DNA of 64,000 nucleotides from Trichodelitschia bisporula (Eukaryota; Ascomycota; Dothideomycetes; Phaeotrichales; Phaeotrichaceae). Under the pieces are notes generated by a model that saw only the letters and a program-made list of their open reading frames with translations, was not told where the DNA came from and did no database searches. Below, piece after piece: positions 10,403 to 19,852 of this stretch (the first letter of the stretch is position 1; the number at the start of each line of letters is the position of its first letter). The position numbers and the translations under genes are program-made. The stretch lies in assembly GCA_010356995.1 (NCBI GenBank), contig ML996705.1:248001-312000 (forward strand), written 5' to 3'.

Positions 10403-11884
10403 CTAGACTATAGCAGCGGCCGCAGTCGCGGCTTTGCTCTCTTTCACCGTCGCCTCCGTATCCCCATCCACCTCCACCCCCAACGCCGCCAAATCCACCG
10501 CCAGCGGATCCGTCTCCGGCGTCGGCTCCGTCGGCCCCGCCACCCCAGGCGGCGGCAGCGCCCACGCCGGCAACTCCGTCTCATACGCCCACCGGCCCGC
10601 CTCATCCGCATACTTGCGCGCATGCAAATAAATCCCGAGCTCATGCGGTGCGGGATCGGAGTAAAGCTCCGTGCCGCACACATCGCACTTCTCGCCCGTC
10701 ATCTTCTCCCCGCGCCGCTTCTGGTACCCGTCGACGATTTCGTCGTGGTAGGCGACTGCTTCGGCGACTTCTTCCTTGCCCATCCGGCCCAGGCGCGTGA
10801 TTACGTCTTCATCGTCTTCGCCCCCGCTTTCGCCTGCGGCGAGGGCCGGGCCGAAGACGCGTTGGTTGCAGTATATGGGGTCGTTCGCGATAGGGTGCCC
10901 GAGGAATTGGAGGTGCACGCGGATTTGATGCGTTCGGCCGGTGAGGGGCATGCAGCGTACGATGGAGTATCCGCGGAGCGCGCGCCAGGGTAGGTCCGCC
11001 GGGCCGTCCCGGGGCTGCCCATCCGCCCCATCCTCGCACGGCGGGTAATACGCCAGGCGCTTGAACACCGTACGTGCGGTTTTGCCATTCGCGCGTACCC
11101 GGTTCAGGCCGAGCTTGGGACTTATTTGCAGGATGGGTTTTTCGCACACGATTTCCCCCTCTGGGAATTCGCCGACGACGCGCGCGACGTATTCTTTGCG
11201 GACTGTGCGAGCGCGGATTTCAGTCGCCACCCGCTCGGAGGCCGCGCGGTGCTTGCCGATGAACATTACGCCGGAGGTTAGGCGGTCGAGGCGGTTGCAG
11301 GGGGAGGGGTTGAAGGCGTTTGCGTATTGCGAGCGCAGGATTTCGACGACGGAGTTGTGGTTGTACCGGCCTGCGGGGTGCACGGGGATGCTGGCGGGCT
11401 TGTTGATGACGAGGAGGTCGGCGTCTTCGTGGACTATGGCTATGGGGGAGGCGGTTATGGGGGGTTCGTGGCGGTGGAGGGTGTGCGATATTACGTCTCC
11501 GTTTTTGATAACTGTGGCTGGGGTCGCGACTTTGCCGTTGATTACGATGAGGCCGCGGGAGATGGAATCCGCGTAGTATTCTTGCGAGCGGTCGCGGAAT
11601 TCCTCGGCGAAGATGTCCACGAGCGTCCGGCCGCGCCAGCGCTCTTTGCAGTGCGTGTTGTAGGTGAAGTGGTATGGTTTTACGCGACGTAATCCATCGC
11701 CTATGTAATACGGATCGGGGAGCGGGTCGCATGGGGTCGTGATTACTGGAGGAGGTGGGGTGAGTTTGGGGGTGGTTTTTATGGGGGTTACGGTCCTGGG
11801 GGGTACTGGGACGAGGGACATGGCTGAGGAGGGGATGGAGCCCCTCTGAGCGAGGAGGGCGAGGATGCGGGGTGAGGGCGCCAA
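10403..11884 (-). CDS. PUS9: RluA-family tRNA pseudouridine synthase (PUS9/RIB2-like)
   Basis: A single-exon gene of 493 aa encodes a pseudouridine synthase of the RluA family, closest to fungal Pus9/Rib2, which modify position 32 of tRNAs. An S4-like segment is seen at about residues 85-140 (SRGLIVINGKVATPATVIKNG). The catalytic domain follows, with PASIPVHPAGRYNHNSV, the catalytic aspartate in CNRLDRLTSGVMFIGK, and GRTHQIRVHLQFLGHPIAND. Two CxxC-like cysteines occur in EKCDVCGTEL. There is no deaminase domain after the synthase, so it looks like Pus9 rather than the bifunctional Rib2. The start could also be the methionine 21 codons on (MSLVPVPP). It is convergent with the Gfo/Idh-like gene, with stops only about 24 bp apart. 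Confidence 0.88.
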   Translation of the reverse strand: MAPSPRILALLAQRGSIPSSAMSLVPVPPRTVTPIKTTPKLTPPPPVITTPCDPLPDPYYIGDGLRRVKPYHFTYNTHCKERWRGRTLVDIFAEEFRDRSQEYYADSISRGLIVINGKVATPATVIKNGDVISHTLHRHEPPITASPIAIVHEDADLLVINKPASIPVHPAGRYNHNSVVEILRSQYANAFNPSPCNRLDRLTSGVMFIGKHRAASERVATEIRARTVRKEYVARVVGEFPEGEIVCEKPILQISPKLGLNRVRANGKTARTVFKRLAYYPPCEDGADGQPRDGPADLPWRALRGYSIVRCMPLTGRTHQIRVHLQFLGHPIANDPIYCNQRVFGPALAAGESGGEDDEDVITRLGRMGKEEVAEAVAYHDEIVDGYQKRRGEKMTGEKCDVCGTELYSDPAPHELGIYLHARKYADEAGRWAYETELPAWALPPPGVAGPTEPTPETDPLAVDLAALGVEVDGDTEATVKESKAATAAAAIV

Positions 11885-12506
11885 TGTGGGGTGGTTGTGG
11901 TTGTGGTGATGGTGGGGAGGAGGTGGTTGTTGTGGAGGGGCGGGGGATGAGGTTTTTCGGCCGGGGGATTCGGGGCCGGGGGGTTGCGGGGTCTGTGCGC
12001 AAGGCTGGCGGGCCGGGGATCGGATTGGGTGGACTAGGGGCGATGGAAGCTTGATACGGGAACATGTTTACAGAGGTCATAGGATCGCGAACTTGGTTGA
12101 TAAAATGAGTTGCCGCAGTGGAGGCTACTCGATTTTGTAGAATTTCTCTTCGCAAGTCTCCTATTCAGCAGTGGTTACCGCAAGATAGACCCTTCAGTAC
12201 ACCCCGACTAGAACTAGCAAGCCGATATGTGATATCAACAGACCCATACGCTGAACCATCCAAGGCCACCAGGCCGCCGATAGCCGTCCCCTCAAAGATC
12301 ATACCAGAGGCGCCATCAGCACTTGACAGCCCTCCCATCGCACGCGTACACCGTATACTAGGCCACCAGCACTTGATAGCCCTCCCATCGCGCCCATACA
12401 CCGTATTCCAATCAAGCGCCGACAAACACCCTGCCCGCCCAACTATCCGTAAACCACACTCGCAAATTCGCCCTCCTCCAACTCTCCCCTCCCTAGCAAC
12501 CATCAC
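11885..12506. other. Intergenic region with 50-bp tandem duplication
   Basis: No gene is supported. Long frames antisense to the PUS9-like gene run into this region but are composition shadows. Confidence 0.5.
12311..12410. repeat. Two-unit 50-bp tandem repeat
   Basis: Two adjacent imperfect 50-bp units, each containing CAGCACTTGA, CCCTCCCATCGC and ACACCGTAT at equal spacing, occupy 12311-12360 and 12361-12410. They differ at several positions, so the duplication is not recent. Confidence 0.85.
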
Positions 12507-13031
12507 CTAATCCCGCGCCCTAAACAACCTCCTCGCAGTCCCCCCCGTCATCCCCCTCGGCCCCCTCCCCCTCACCTCCCCCTCACTCCCACTCCCCCTC
12601 CGCGGACTCGCACTCCTCCTCACCTCCCTCCCCTCACTCGCCCGCGGCCTACGCCCGGGACACGCACCCACAACCTCCCCCTCCGGCCCAACTCCGGGCC
12701 TAAGTCCACCCCCGTACTGCTCCTTCCAGCGCTCCGTCCGGCCACCTGGGGTCGTAACCAGCAGAGCGGGGGGCGGGCTGGCGAGACGCATGGGAGGCGG
12801 CTCGAGGGCTGTTGCTGGGCCGAAGACGCGGGTGCCTTGCGCTAGGCGGGCGCGGCGGCGGGCGCAGGTGTATGTTATAAGCAGGGTGGTGAGGAGGGTG
12901 GCGCCGAGGAGGAGGGTGAGGATGAGGAGGAATGTTGCGGGGGATTTGGGGGTGAAGGTTTGCGGGGCGGGGGAGGTGGGTATGGCGGGCATGGGGGGGG
13001 GGGGGGTGGGGGTAGAGCGTACCGTGTTCAT
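12507..13031 (-). CDS. Small single-pass membrane protein, unknown
   Basis: A 174-aa frame that I do not recognise. It starts with a Pro/Thr-rich segment of about 30 residues, then has one strong transmembrane helix (FLLILTLLLGATLLTTLLIT, about residues 34-53). A basic stop-transfer stretch follows (CARRRARL), then an Arg/Gly/Pro-rich cytosolic tail. This layout and the lack of a cleavable signal suggest a type I or type III single-pass protein. No partner or function is evident. The coding call rests on the helix and the open frame only. Confidence 0.5.
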   Translation of the reverse strand: MNTVRSTPTPPPPMPAIPTSPAPQTFTPKSPATFLLILTLLLGATLLTTLLITYTCARRRARLAQGTRVFGPATALEPPPMRLASPPPALLVTTPGGRTERWKEQYGGGLRPGVGPEGEVVGACPGRRPRASEGREVRRSASPRRGSGSEGEVRGRGPRGMTGGTARRLFRARD

Positions 13032-13941
13032 TGAGAGGGTTTGTTTTGCTTGTTGATCGGTTGGTGTCTGGTTAGGGGGTGATTGTTGTGGTGCGAGTTA
13101 CAAGTTGAGGAAGAGGACGATTGGTAGGTTTAATGGGAGGTCCACTTCTAGGCCGAATTCCAGCTCGAAGATCAGGCCGAATGGGAGGGGGAGGGACAGG
13201 TCGACTGTTAGCTGGAATTGCATCCACAACACAGTTCGGTTTGCGGAGCCGACTGTGTGCTTTCCGGAGTCGACTGTATGCCGGTCTGGATGATTGCTCG
13301 AAACTAGCAATAAAAGAGCACAGTAAAGGAGGACTGCGATTGAGATTGTGCGCCGTAGAAAGAAACAATGAAGTCAGAATGGATACACTCCAACTAGAGG
13401 TGGTGAGGTTGCCCGAAAACGCAGCAATAAAAGCGGCGCGATCTCAATGTGTGTGGTGGTGATGTTGGGGTATGAAAATCGGAGGAAGTAAAAGGCAGCA
13501 ATGTCCTAAAGGAACCGCCCGGAGTGCGAAAGTCCCCGCAAACACCAGTCGCCAGCAGCCGCTAACCGCTAACAGCAACTATGCCAGCCTCGTGGTGTCG
13601 GACGCGTAACCAGACCAGAACGACGAAGCACGGGGCCAAGCACCGGACACCGACCCAGAACCCCTCAAGCAAACCCGACATCACATCGCAACTAGTTCTA
13701 GGCCGCGCGCAAAAACGCCTATATTCCGTGCTACAGCATAACTATCATCCCAGGGTATTGACCAGTCTTCCCATCCGCAACACCCAACACCAGCGTGCAC
13801 AAATCGGCCCCATTCTCGACGCCAGGCATCCCCAGCCTTGCACGCCCAAGCCATGTCCATACGCCAAAAGCACCATACCTAACCCACTCACGGCCCATTC
13901 CATACCCATAACCTTAACCTTAACCTTATCCCATCCCACCC
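13032..13941. other. Intergenic region, no supported gene
   Basis: About 900 bp between two minus-strand genes. Short imperfect repeats of GGAGTCGACTGTATGC type occur near 13245-13290. No coding signal is convincing. Confidence 0.45.
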
Positions 13942-15385
13942 TCAAATCCCAGTCCCACCACTCCTCCTCACCACAATCTTCCCATCCAAAATCTCACTCG
14001 GAATCCTGCTCCCATGCGGAATAACCACCTCAGTCCCAGGATGCTGCCTAAAAACCGTCGCCTCGCTCTGCGCCGTCCTCCTCTTCCCTCCGCTAGTAAA
14101 TCTCGCTGGCACAGCCGGTACCGCCGGCGTCCCCATCCCAGCAGGATACACCCCTGTCCCCGCAGAGTAAACACTCTCCACCCCCTCCCTCACAGGCCCC
14201 ACCCGATCCAACTCCCGACTCAACCGCCCCACCATCCGCCCCGTCTGCCCCTCAACCCAGCTCTCCACCGTGCGATACCGCGCCACGCTGCTCCGCTCCG
14301 TCGCCCTACTGAACCGGCCGTCGACGGGCGTCTTTGCCGCGCTGTCTGTCCAGCTAAAACGGCTCGGCAGCGCGGCGGGCGAGGGCGGCGGCGAGGCGGC
14401 TGCGCGCAGGGGCGGTGATGCTGAGGGCAGAATGGTGGGCGACGATGCGGCGCCGTAGAGCGGCATCAAGACGGAGAGGTCGCTTGTGCCGCGGGGCGGT
14501 GTACGCGGGAGCGGGTCGTCCCGTGCCGGCGGGGGCGGGGGCGGGTCGGAAAACCCGCTAAAAGACGCGACGAGAGATGCACGTGTGGGAGGCGGGAAAG
14601 AGAGTCCGGGGCGCTCATGGGCGTCGGTGCGGAAAATAGCCCTATTAGGCGGAGGGAAGGGACTCCGACTCGGACTCTGGCCGCGGGGATTGGGCCAGCT
14701 TGTACTTGTGTGCGAGCGCGGCCGAGAAGGAGGCGGAGGCGTGAGTTCCAGCGTCGAGCCGGAGGGATTCCAGGGCTTGCGGTCCCAGGCGAGGAGCGTG
14801 TCGTCATCCTTTGGAGGAGGGGGGGCGCGGCGCGGGAGCGTCGTGAAGATGCTGCGTAGGGTGGCGCCGCGGGAGAGGCGGTAGATGACGTAGGCTATGA
14901 GGGTGAGGGCGATGGTTGCTGCCACCGAGCCGGCGGCGATGACGAGGTGTTGGGTCGTTTCGGAGATGGGGCGCTTGTCGATTGTTTGGGAGACTGCGGT
15001 GGTGGAGGGGCGGGAGGCTTGGTCGAGGAGGGTCTGTGGCTGTTAGTTGGGTCTGTTGGTGAGTGGATGGACTTACGGGAAGTGCTGTTGGGGATTTGGT
15101 GACGGTTGATATACTGGTAGGTGTGGACTGTGGGTGTTAGCTGCTTCCGTATATTGTGAAGGTTATACGAACGTCTACGGGGGTGGTGGCGATGGTGGCG
15201 CCCGTGGAGGGTGCTTTGGCAACGCCGCTCTTCAGCCTGTCGTCGTCGTCGTCGTACGTCTTCGTTTTCGTGCTCGAACTCGAGCGCTGCTTATCGTCTT
15301 CATCGTCGGTGTCTTCGTGGTCGTCGTCCCGCCTGACTCTCCTCCGCCCACTAACGTCCCGCCGCCTGAGTCGCAAAGGATGCAT
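13942..15385 (-). CDS. Single-pass membrane protein with Ser/Thr ectodomain and Pro-rich tail
   Basis: Three exons (15179-15385, 15077-15127 and 13942-15033) join in phase 0 and give 449 aa. Introns are 51 and 43 nt with CTAAC branch-like sites. The N-terminal part is charged (runs of D and R). The middle is rich in S, T and P, and includes the whole 17-codon second exon. One transmembrane helix follows near residues 115-137 (VAATIALTLIAYVIYRL), then a basic stop and a long Pro/Ser-rich cytosolic tail. The layout recalls fungal wall-stress sensors, but there is no Wsc domain and no clear signal peptide. An upstream in-frame ATG at 15467-15469 would add 28 residues. Confidence 0.6.
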
Positions 15386-16253
15386 ATCGCTCGTCCTCGT
15401 CTTCGCACTTCGCAAGGCTGAAAAAACACACCGGGCGCCAGGCTCCACGCAGCAGCAGCGACAGCTCAAGAAAAATCGCAGACCAGCTGCGTGCCCAAAT
15501 CTTCAAGTCGCCAACACCGTGCAAAGCAAGTCACCAAGAGCGCAAAAGGGTGGTTGAGTGCGTCGTCCTCGCCATTTGAACCCTACGCACCGTCCACCCG
15601 CGACAGCAGCTAACCCCCAGGTGGGGTATAAAACACAATCTGCGCGGCTGTCTACTTGGTACGACACACCCCTCCCGTGCGACGTCTCTTCGCTCTGCAC
15701 CCCTTCACTCACCGCGCTGTGCTACGCTACACGCAGCGAGGAGGGCAGCGGCCTTGCTCGCCAGGAACGCGCGCCCAGCCCCGCCTGAGACGCTCCTGGA
15801 ACCGCGACCCCGGGCGATCAGGCGCGGCGCATGAGGACGAGGGCGTTTCAGACGGGGATTGGGCGAGGATTATCAAGATAGACCTTGGAGTGGAGAAGGG
15901 TTACGATGGTGCAGGAGAGCAGCACGGCGGATGTTACGGCGGGAGGGAGGGTTCGGCGGGTGTTGGCTGCGAAAGTGTTGCGAGGGAGACTTGGGACGTG
16001 GTGAACCCGCGATCGACGTACCCCTCGCACCCTGCCACTGTTCCTGACGGAGGAGATGAGGGCAATATGGCGAACCGGGTAGCATCGTCTTGTTTGCGAC
16101 TGTGCGGGTTCGAGGCGGTGATCGTACTGCATTACGCGGCGGGTGGGTTATTTAGGGCTGGGTTTGGTGCTGGTGGGTGGGCTGTGGACTGCGCACTTGG
16201 ACACTTCGTCTGCTGCATTATTTTGAGTCTCTTGAGATGCAGTAGCTCGCCAA

Positions 16254-16295
16254 TGCGTGATGCGTGATGCGTGATGCGTGATGAGTGATGAGTGA
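16254..16295. repeat. 7-bp tandem repeat (GCGTGAT-type)
   Basis: Six units of GCGTGAT, the last ones reading GAGTGAT, run head to tail. Confidence 0.85.
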
Positions 16296-16650
16296 AGTCG
16301 GGAAGAGAGCACACGATAATTCACTCGATTTAGGGAGGAAACCCCTCGATGCCTCACATCTCCTGGATGCCTCAGACTTTTCTGATGCCCCAGGCATATT
16401 TCGTCTCAACTCCTGTCAGATCCGTCAGGCTGTAAGGTGTCAAACTTGTCAGGCCCCAAGGCACCGCCAAGGCAGAACCTCGGAACGGCCACTCCGACAC
16501 AGCCACCCCTCACATGCCGCGCAATATAAAGGTGGCAGTGCACCCCCGCTCCAAACCACGCGGCCCGACTCCGCCCGGCGGCAAAGACGTAATGATCGGG
16601 CGGCGTCCCAGCGCAGTGGCGGGGCTGTGCTGACCGCATCGCGATGTGCT

Positions 16651-16657
16651 TATAAAG
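16651..16657 (+). promoter_or_regulatory. TATA-like box of the glycine-zipper gene
   Basis: TATAAAG lies about 100 bp upstream of the ATG at 16754 and is followed by a strongly CT-rich leader, a common layout in highly expressed fungal genes. Confidence 0.45.
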
Positions 16658-16753
16658 AACTCTTCTCTTCCTCGCTCTCTTCCTTCCCCTCATACCATCG
16701 CCACACAAACAGCCTTTACCTACTCTTCAGCTTCATATCAACCCAGAATCACC

Positions 16754-17477
16754 ATGTCCGACCCCTACAACCAATACCCCCACCACTCCGCCAACTACCA
16801 CCCGCAAGGCGGCTACCCCCCCGCGCCCTCCTACGGCCAGCCAGACCAGTCCTACCAACAGGGCCAGTACGGACAAGGCCAATACGGCCAGCAGCAGTAC
16901 TCCCCCGCACCCAGCGGCAGTCCCTACGGCGCGCCGCCCACCCCGCAGTATGGGCAGGCGCCTTCCTACGGCCAACAGTCAAGCTACGGCACGCCGTCCT
17001 ACGACGGGCAGCAGAGCGGGTACGGCCCGCCGGCGGCCGGTGGGTTCCAGCATGGGCAACAGCCGTACGGGCAGCAGGGGCAGGGGCAATAGTGAGTATC
17101 CCGCCGACTTTGCGTGGGGAATGAGTGTTAATGCGAGTAGTGGCGCCCCCGCACAATACGGCCAAGGCTACCCCGCCTCTGACCCTAGCCACCAATACCC
17201 GCAGCAAGGCGCCTACCACCAAGCGCCCTACCCCGCGGACCCGAATAACCCGTCCCAGGCGCCGCAGTACGGATCGACAGATCCCAACCACCAGGCAGAG
17301 GGCGATCGCGGACTGATGGGTGCGTTGGCCGGGGGTGTGGCGGGGCATATGGGGGGGAAGAAGTACGGGCACGGGCTTATTGGGACGCTGGCGGGCGCGG
17401 TGGCGGGGAGTAAGCTTGAGGATAAGTTTAAGGGGGGGAAGAAGCATGGGAAGCCGCAGCATGGGGGGGGGTGGTAG
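16754..17477 (+). CDS. Gly/Tyr/Gln-rich protein with C-terminal glycine zipper
   Basis: Two exons (16754-17091 and 17141-17477) with a 49-nt intron give 224 aa. The first two thirds are a low-complexity, prion-like region dominated by Y, Q, G, P and S (for example QYGQGQYGQQQYS), of the kind that phase-separates or coats. The C-terminal third carries two glycine-zipper helices, GLMGALAGGVAGHMGG and GLIGTLAGAVAGSKLEDKF, separated by a basic turn. This resembles the glycine-zipper 2TM domain of small bacterial and fungal membrane-associated proteins. The tail is rich in K, H and G. Family function is unknown and a role in stress or membrane association is a guess. Confidence 0.8.
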
Positions 17478-18540
17478 TGTGTGGTGGATGATGTTGTAGT
17501 ATTTGCATCGCGGGCGTCGTCGGCGTTGGATTCTGGGACTGGGGTGCGGTCTTTTGGACGTTTTGCGGCCGATGGGTTGGCATGTGGGATTTTAGTCTTA
17601 CGAAACGCATGACGAGCGTGTTTCGCCTCTTGGGCGAAACAACTTTTACAACGTACGAAGTGTACTGCTACCCACGTGTGTGCCTTGTGACTCCCGACGT
17701 GTTCCAGCTTCCCGGTTTACCGTTCATGCGCGGGCCCGGGAGCGGTGACTTTCCGGCCCGTGGCTGATGGGCGAGGTCCGGGGAGTGTGTACTGTAGAGG
17801 CGGGTCCTGTCGGGAGGAAAGATGCCGTGCTTGATCGGAGATTCTGGGGAATGTGACGTCCCGGAGGGCGGAGGGTCCCCTTGCCTGTGTGCCAGGAACG
17901 AGGAGATTGAAGTGTGGTTCATGATGGAAGGGATCTCCCACGGAAAATGTGCTTGCAGACCTGCAGTTCTTCTTCTGTATCAAGCTGGCACTTGTTGCTT
18001 GCAATGGAAGAGCATCGGTGAAGTACCCGTCAAGACAGTAAGAACTAATTTTCCCTGGCCTGCCTTGACAGTAAACATCAAAGCATTACCGGTGTGTGCG
18101 TCGATATGAACAACGAGACGGAAGTAAGTTAGCTCAATCCGCGGACTCAAAGCAGATCGAAAAGACGGTACCACCCATCTCCAGAACCGATATAGCGATG
18201 CAGCAACGGCCTCCGCGACGTGTTCTTGCAGAAAGTTCTAGTTGGGCCCTCTGCCGCCAGCATCCTTCCGTACTTCTGGGCCGGGTGAGGAGGCAGGATA
18301 ACCATCTGTTTCCCCAGCCCTTGTCAGGGAAGGTGATGAAGCTGGGGTAGAAGCGAAGGAAGGCGGCCTAGAGGATTGAAGTATCGTTTCCCTGAACCAT
18401 TCCCCCCCCCCCACAACCAACTGATAAACCGGCACCAAATCCGGCCTAACAAACCGAATGCCCTCCAACCGCGGCGTATACTCCGCCCTACAACCCCCAA
18501 TTCCGAGCGCAAACTCCTAACCTAGAACCGCCGCGGCCAC
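17478..18540. other. Intergenic region, no supported gene
   Basis: About 1.06 kb between convergent genes. Open frames are short and not supported by motifs or splice logic. Confidence 0.45.
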
Positions 18541-19338
18541 CTATCCAATCCCCGCCCCCTTCCGGCAAACCAGGTCCATAGCGCCCAGCTTATCCTCGGG
18601 CCTAAAGTCGTGGACCAGGAAAATCCTCCCCGAACGGCCTTCGGGTGCGATTTCGGCGATGACGACGTAGCCCCACTCGGGCCATATGTTGACCGCGCCT
18701 GTGATCCGGTGCTCGTGAGGCTGCGGGTCTGGCTGAGTCTGCCATGCCAGCGCGCCTGTGGTGTAAGCGATACCGGGTCCACAGTGGGTTTATCTGCACT
18801 TGCCGAGCTGCACGAAGCAGAAGCCGTTTGTGCCGGATGGGCCGCTTGACCCGTCGAGTGCGCCTCAGATGACTCCTATCGGTGGTGGTGGAGCGCGGGG
18901 AGCGTCGCGATAGTTGAGGCCGAGTAAGACCCTGCCGAACGAGCGGTCCCGAGCTGACAGAATATCCGGTACAAGGGAAACCAAGTCAGGAACGGTAAAG
19001 AGACGGACGCTACCAATGTGTCTGATGGGTATCCGCGTCCATTGCATTTTGCCGTTCCGTTTCATCCAGCCGAGGGATTGAAAGTTACCCAGCGTGTCCA
19101 TCGATACAGCGGACTTGTTCCACTCGGCGATATCGACGGCATCGATGAATTCTCTCGCCGTGTACCTCAACCCGAGTGTTGTGGATTCAAGAATACTTCC
19201 TCGATGAGAAGTGGTGGTACCAACGACGATACTCAGGGTCAGGGGCAGCTCGCATTATTTCTCCAAGGACATCTGCGGCTGTATCGTTGGGGGCCCTGCG
19301 TTGCACAAGCGAGCTCCAGAAGTTGTGTAAAGATGCCA
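18541..19338 (-). CDS. Hypothetical tryptophan-rich protein, exon structure uncertain
   Basis: Three stretches on the minus strand look coding. The first (from 19338) reads MASLHNFWSSLVQRR and includes ADVLGEIMRAAPDPEYRRW. The second (about 18870-19160) reads YTAREFIDAVDIAEWNKSA, SLGWMKRNGKMQWTRIPI and LFTVPDLVSLVPDIL. The third (ending at 18541) reads ITGAVNIWPEWGYVVIAEI and GRIFLVHDFRPEDKLGAMDL. A good acceptor (TTACACCACAG) precedes the third block. The link between the first two needs an intron of only about 33 nt, so either the model is incomplete or the gene is decaying. I do not recognise the family. Confidence 0.45.
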
Positions 19339-19825
19339 TACAGATGTATTCCGGAATAATCGTGCATGTATTTGCAGTATGTTGTGTCCGCCTAGACGTT
19401 ATCGACGCCCTTCTTGTACCTCTGCAAGGACAGGCAGTAGCAGCAAGCCATCACAGTGGCCGCCATCCCTATCGTGGCTGCCGTTTCAAGCTCTCCGTGA
19501 CACGCAGCACCCGAACCCCGCGACACAACAGGGCGCGTCCCCGACAGCCAAGCCGCGTTGCCCAGCAACCTCCCCCGTCCCAAACAAGCGGCGCCTCCAC
19601 CCCAACACCACGAGTACACACACACAAGTACCCGTACACGAACAACCACTCCACACTCGCGTCCCTGCCAAACATTCCATCTCCATCCACAGTCTCTATC
19701 CCCACTTCCTTCCACTGGTCCGCGCATGTCTTGGACGGATACATCTCGCCTTTGATCGGATATCTACACGCAATACACTGGTTAGGAGAGTGGAATTCGA
19801 GGAACGACTTGCTTGCCGAGGGCAA

Positions 19826-19852
19826 GCTGCTGCTGCTGCTGCTGCTGCTGCT
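19826..19852. repeat. (GCT)9 trinucleotide repeat abutting the ASE1 start
   Basis: Nine GCT units end directly at the ASE1 ATG and are in frame with it, so they would read as nine alanines if an upstream start were used. Confidence 0.9.

Larger units (their letters stand above)
15386..16753. other. Intergenic region upstream of the glycine-zipper gene
   Basis: About 1.4 kb. No gene is well supported. A minus-strand frame at 15848-16132 ends in a hydrophobic stretch (AVTSAVLLSCTIVTLL) and could be an exon of a small membrane protein, but I could not extend it. The promoter of the next gene lies at the right end. Confidence 0.4.

Noticed and set aside
10376-10993. 205-codon plus-strand frame
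   Set aside because: It is antisense to conserved motifs of the pseudouridine synthase and has no features of its own.
11220-12155. 311-codon minus-strand frame overlapping the PUS9-like gene
   Set aside because: It is a shifted frame of a GC-rich real gene with highly skewed Pro/Arg/His content.
15848-16132. Minus-strand frame with a hydrophobic end, considered as a small cytochrome oxidase assembly factor
   Set aside because: The expected conserved residues downstream of the hydrophobic segment were not found.
19379-19852. Upstream part of the frame running into ASE1
   Set aside because: It ends in a polyalanine repeat and has no similarity to ASE1. Treated as leader and kept only as an alternative start.
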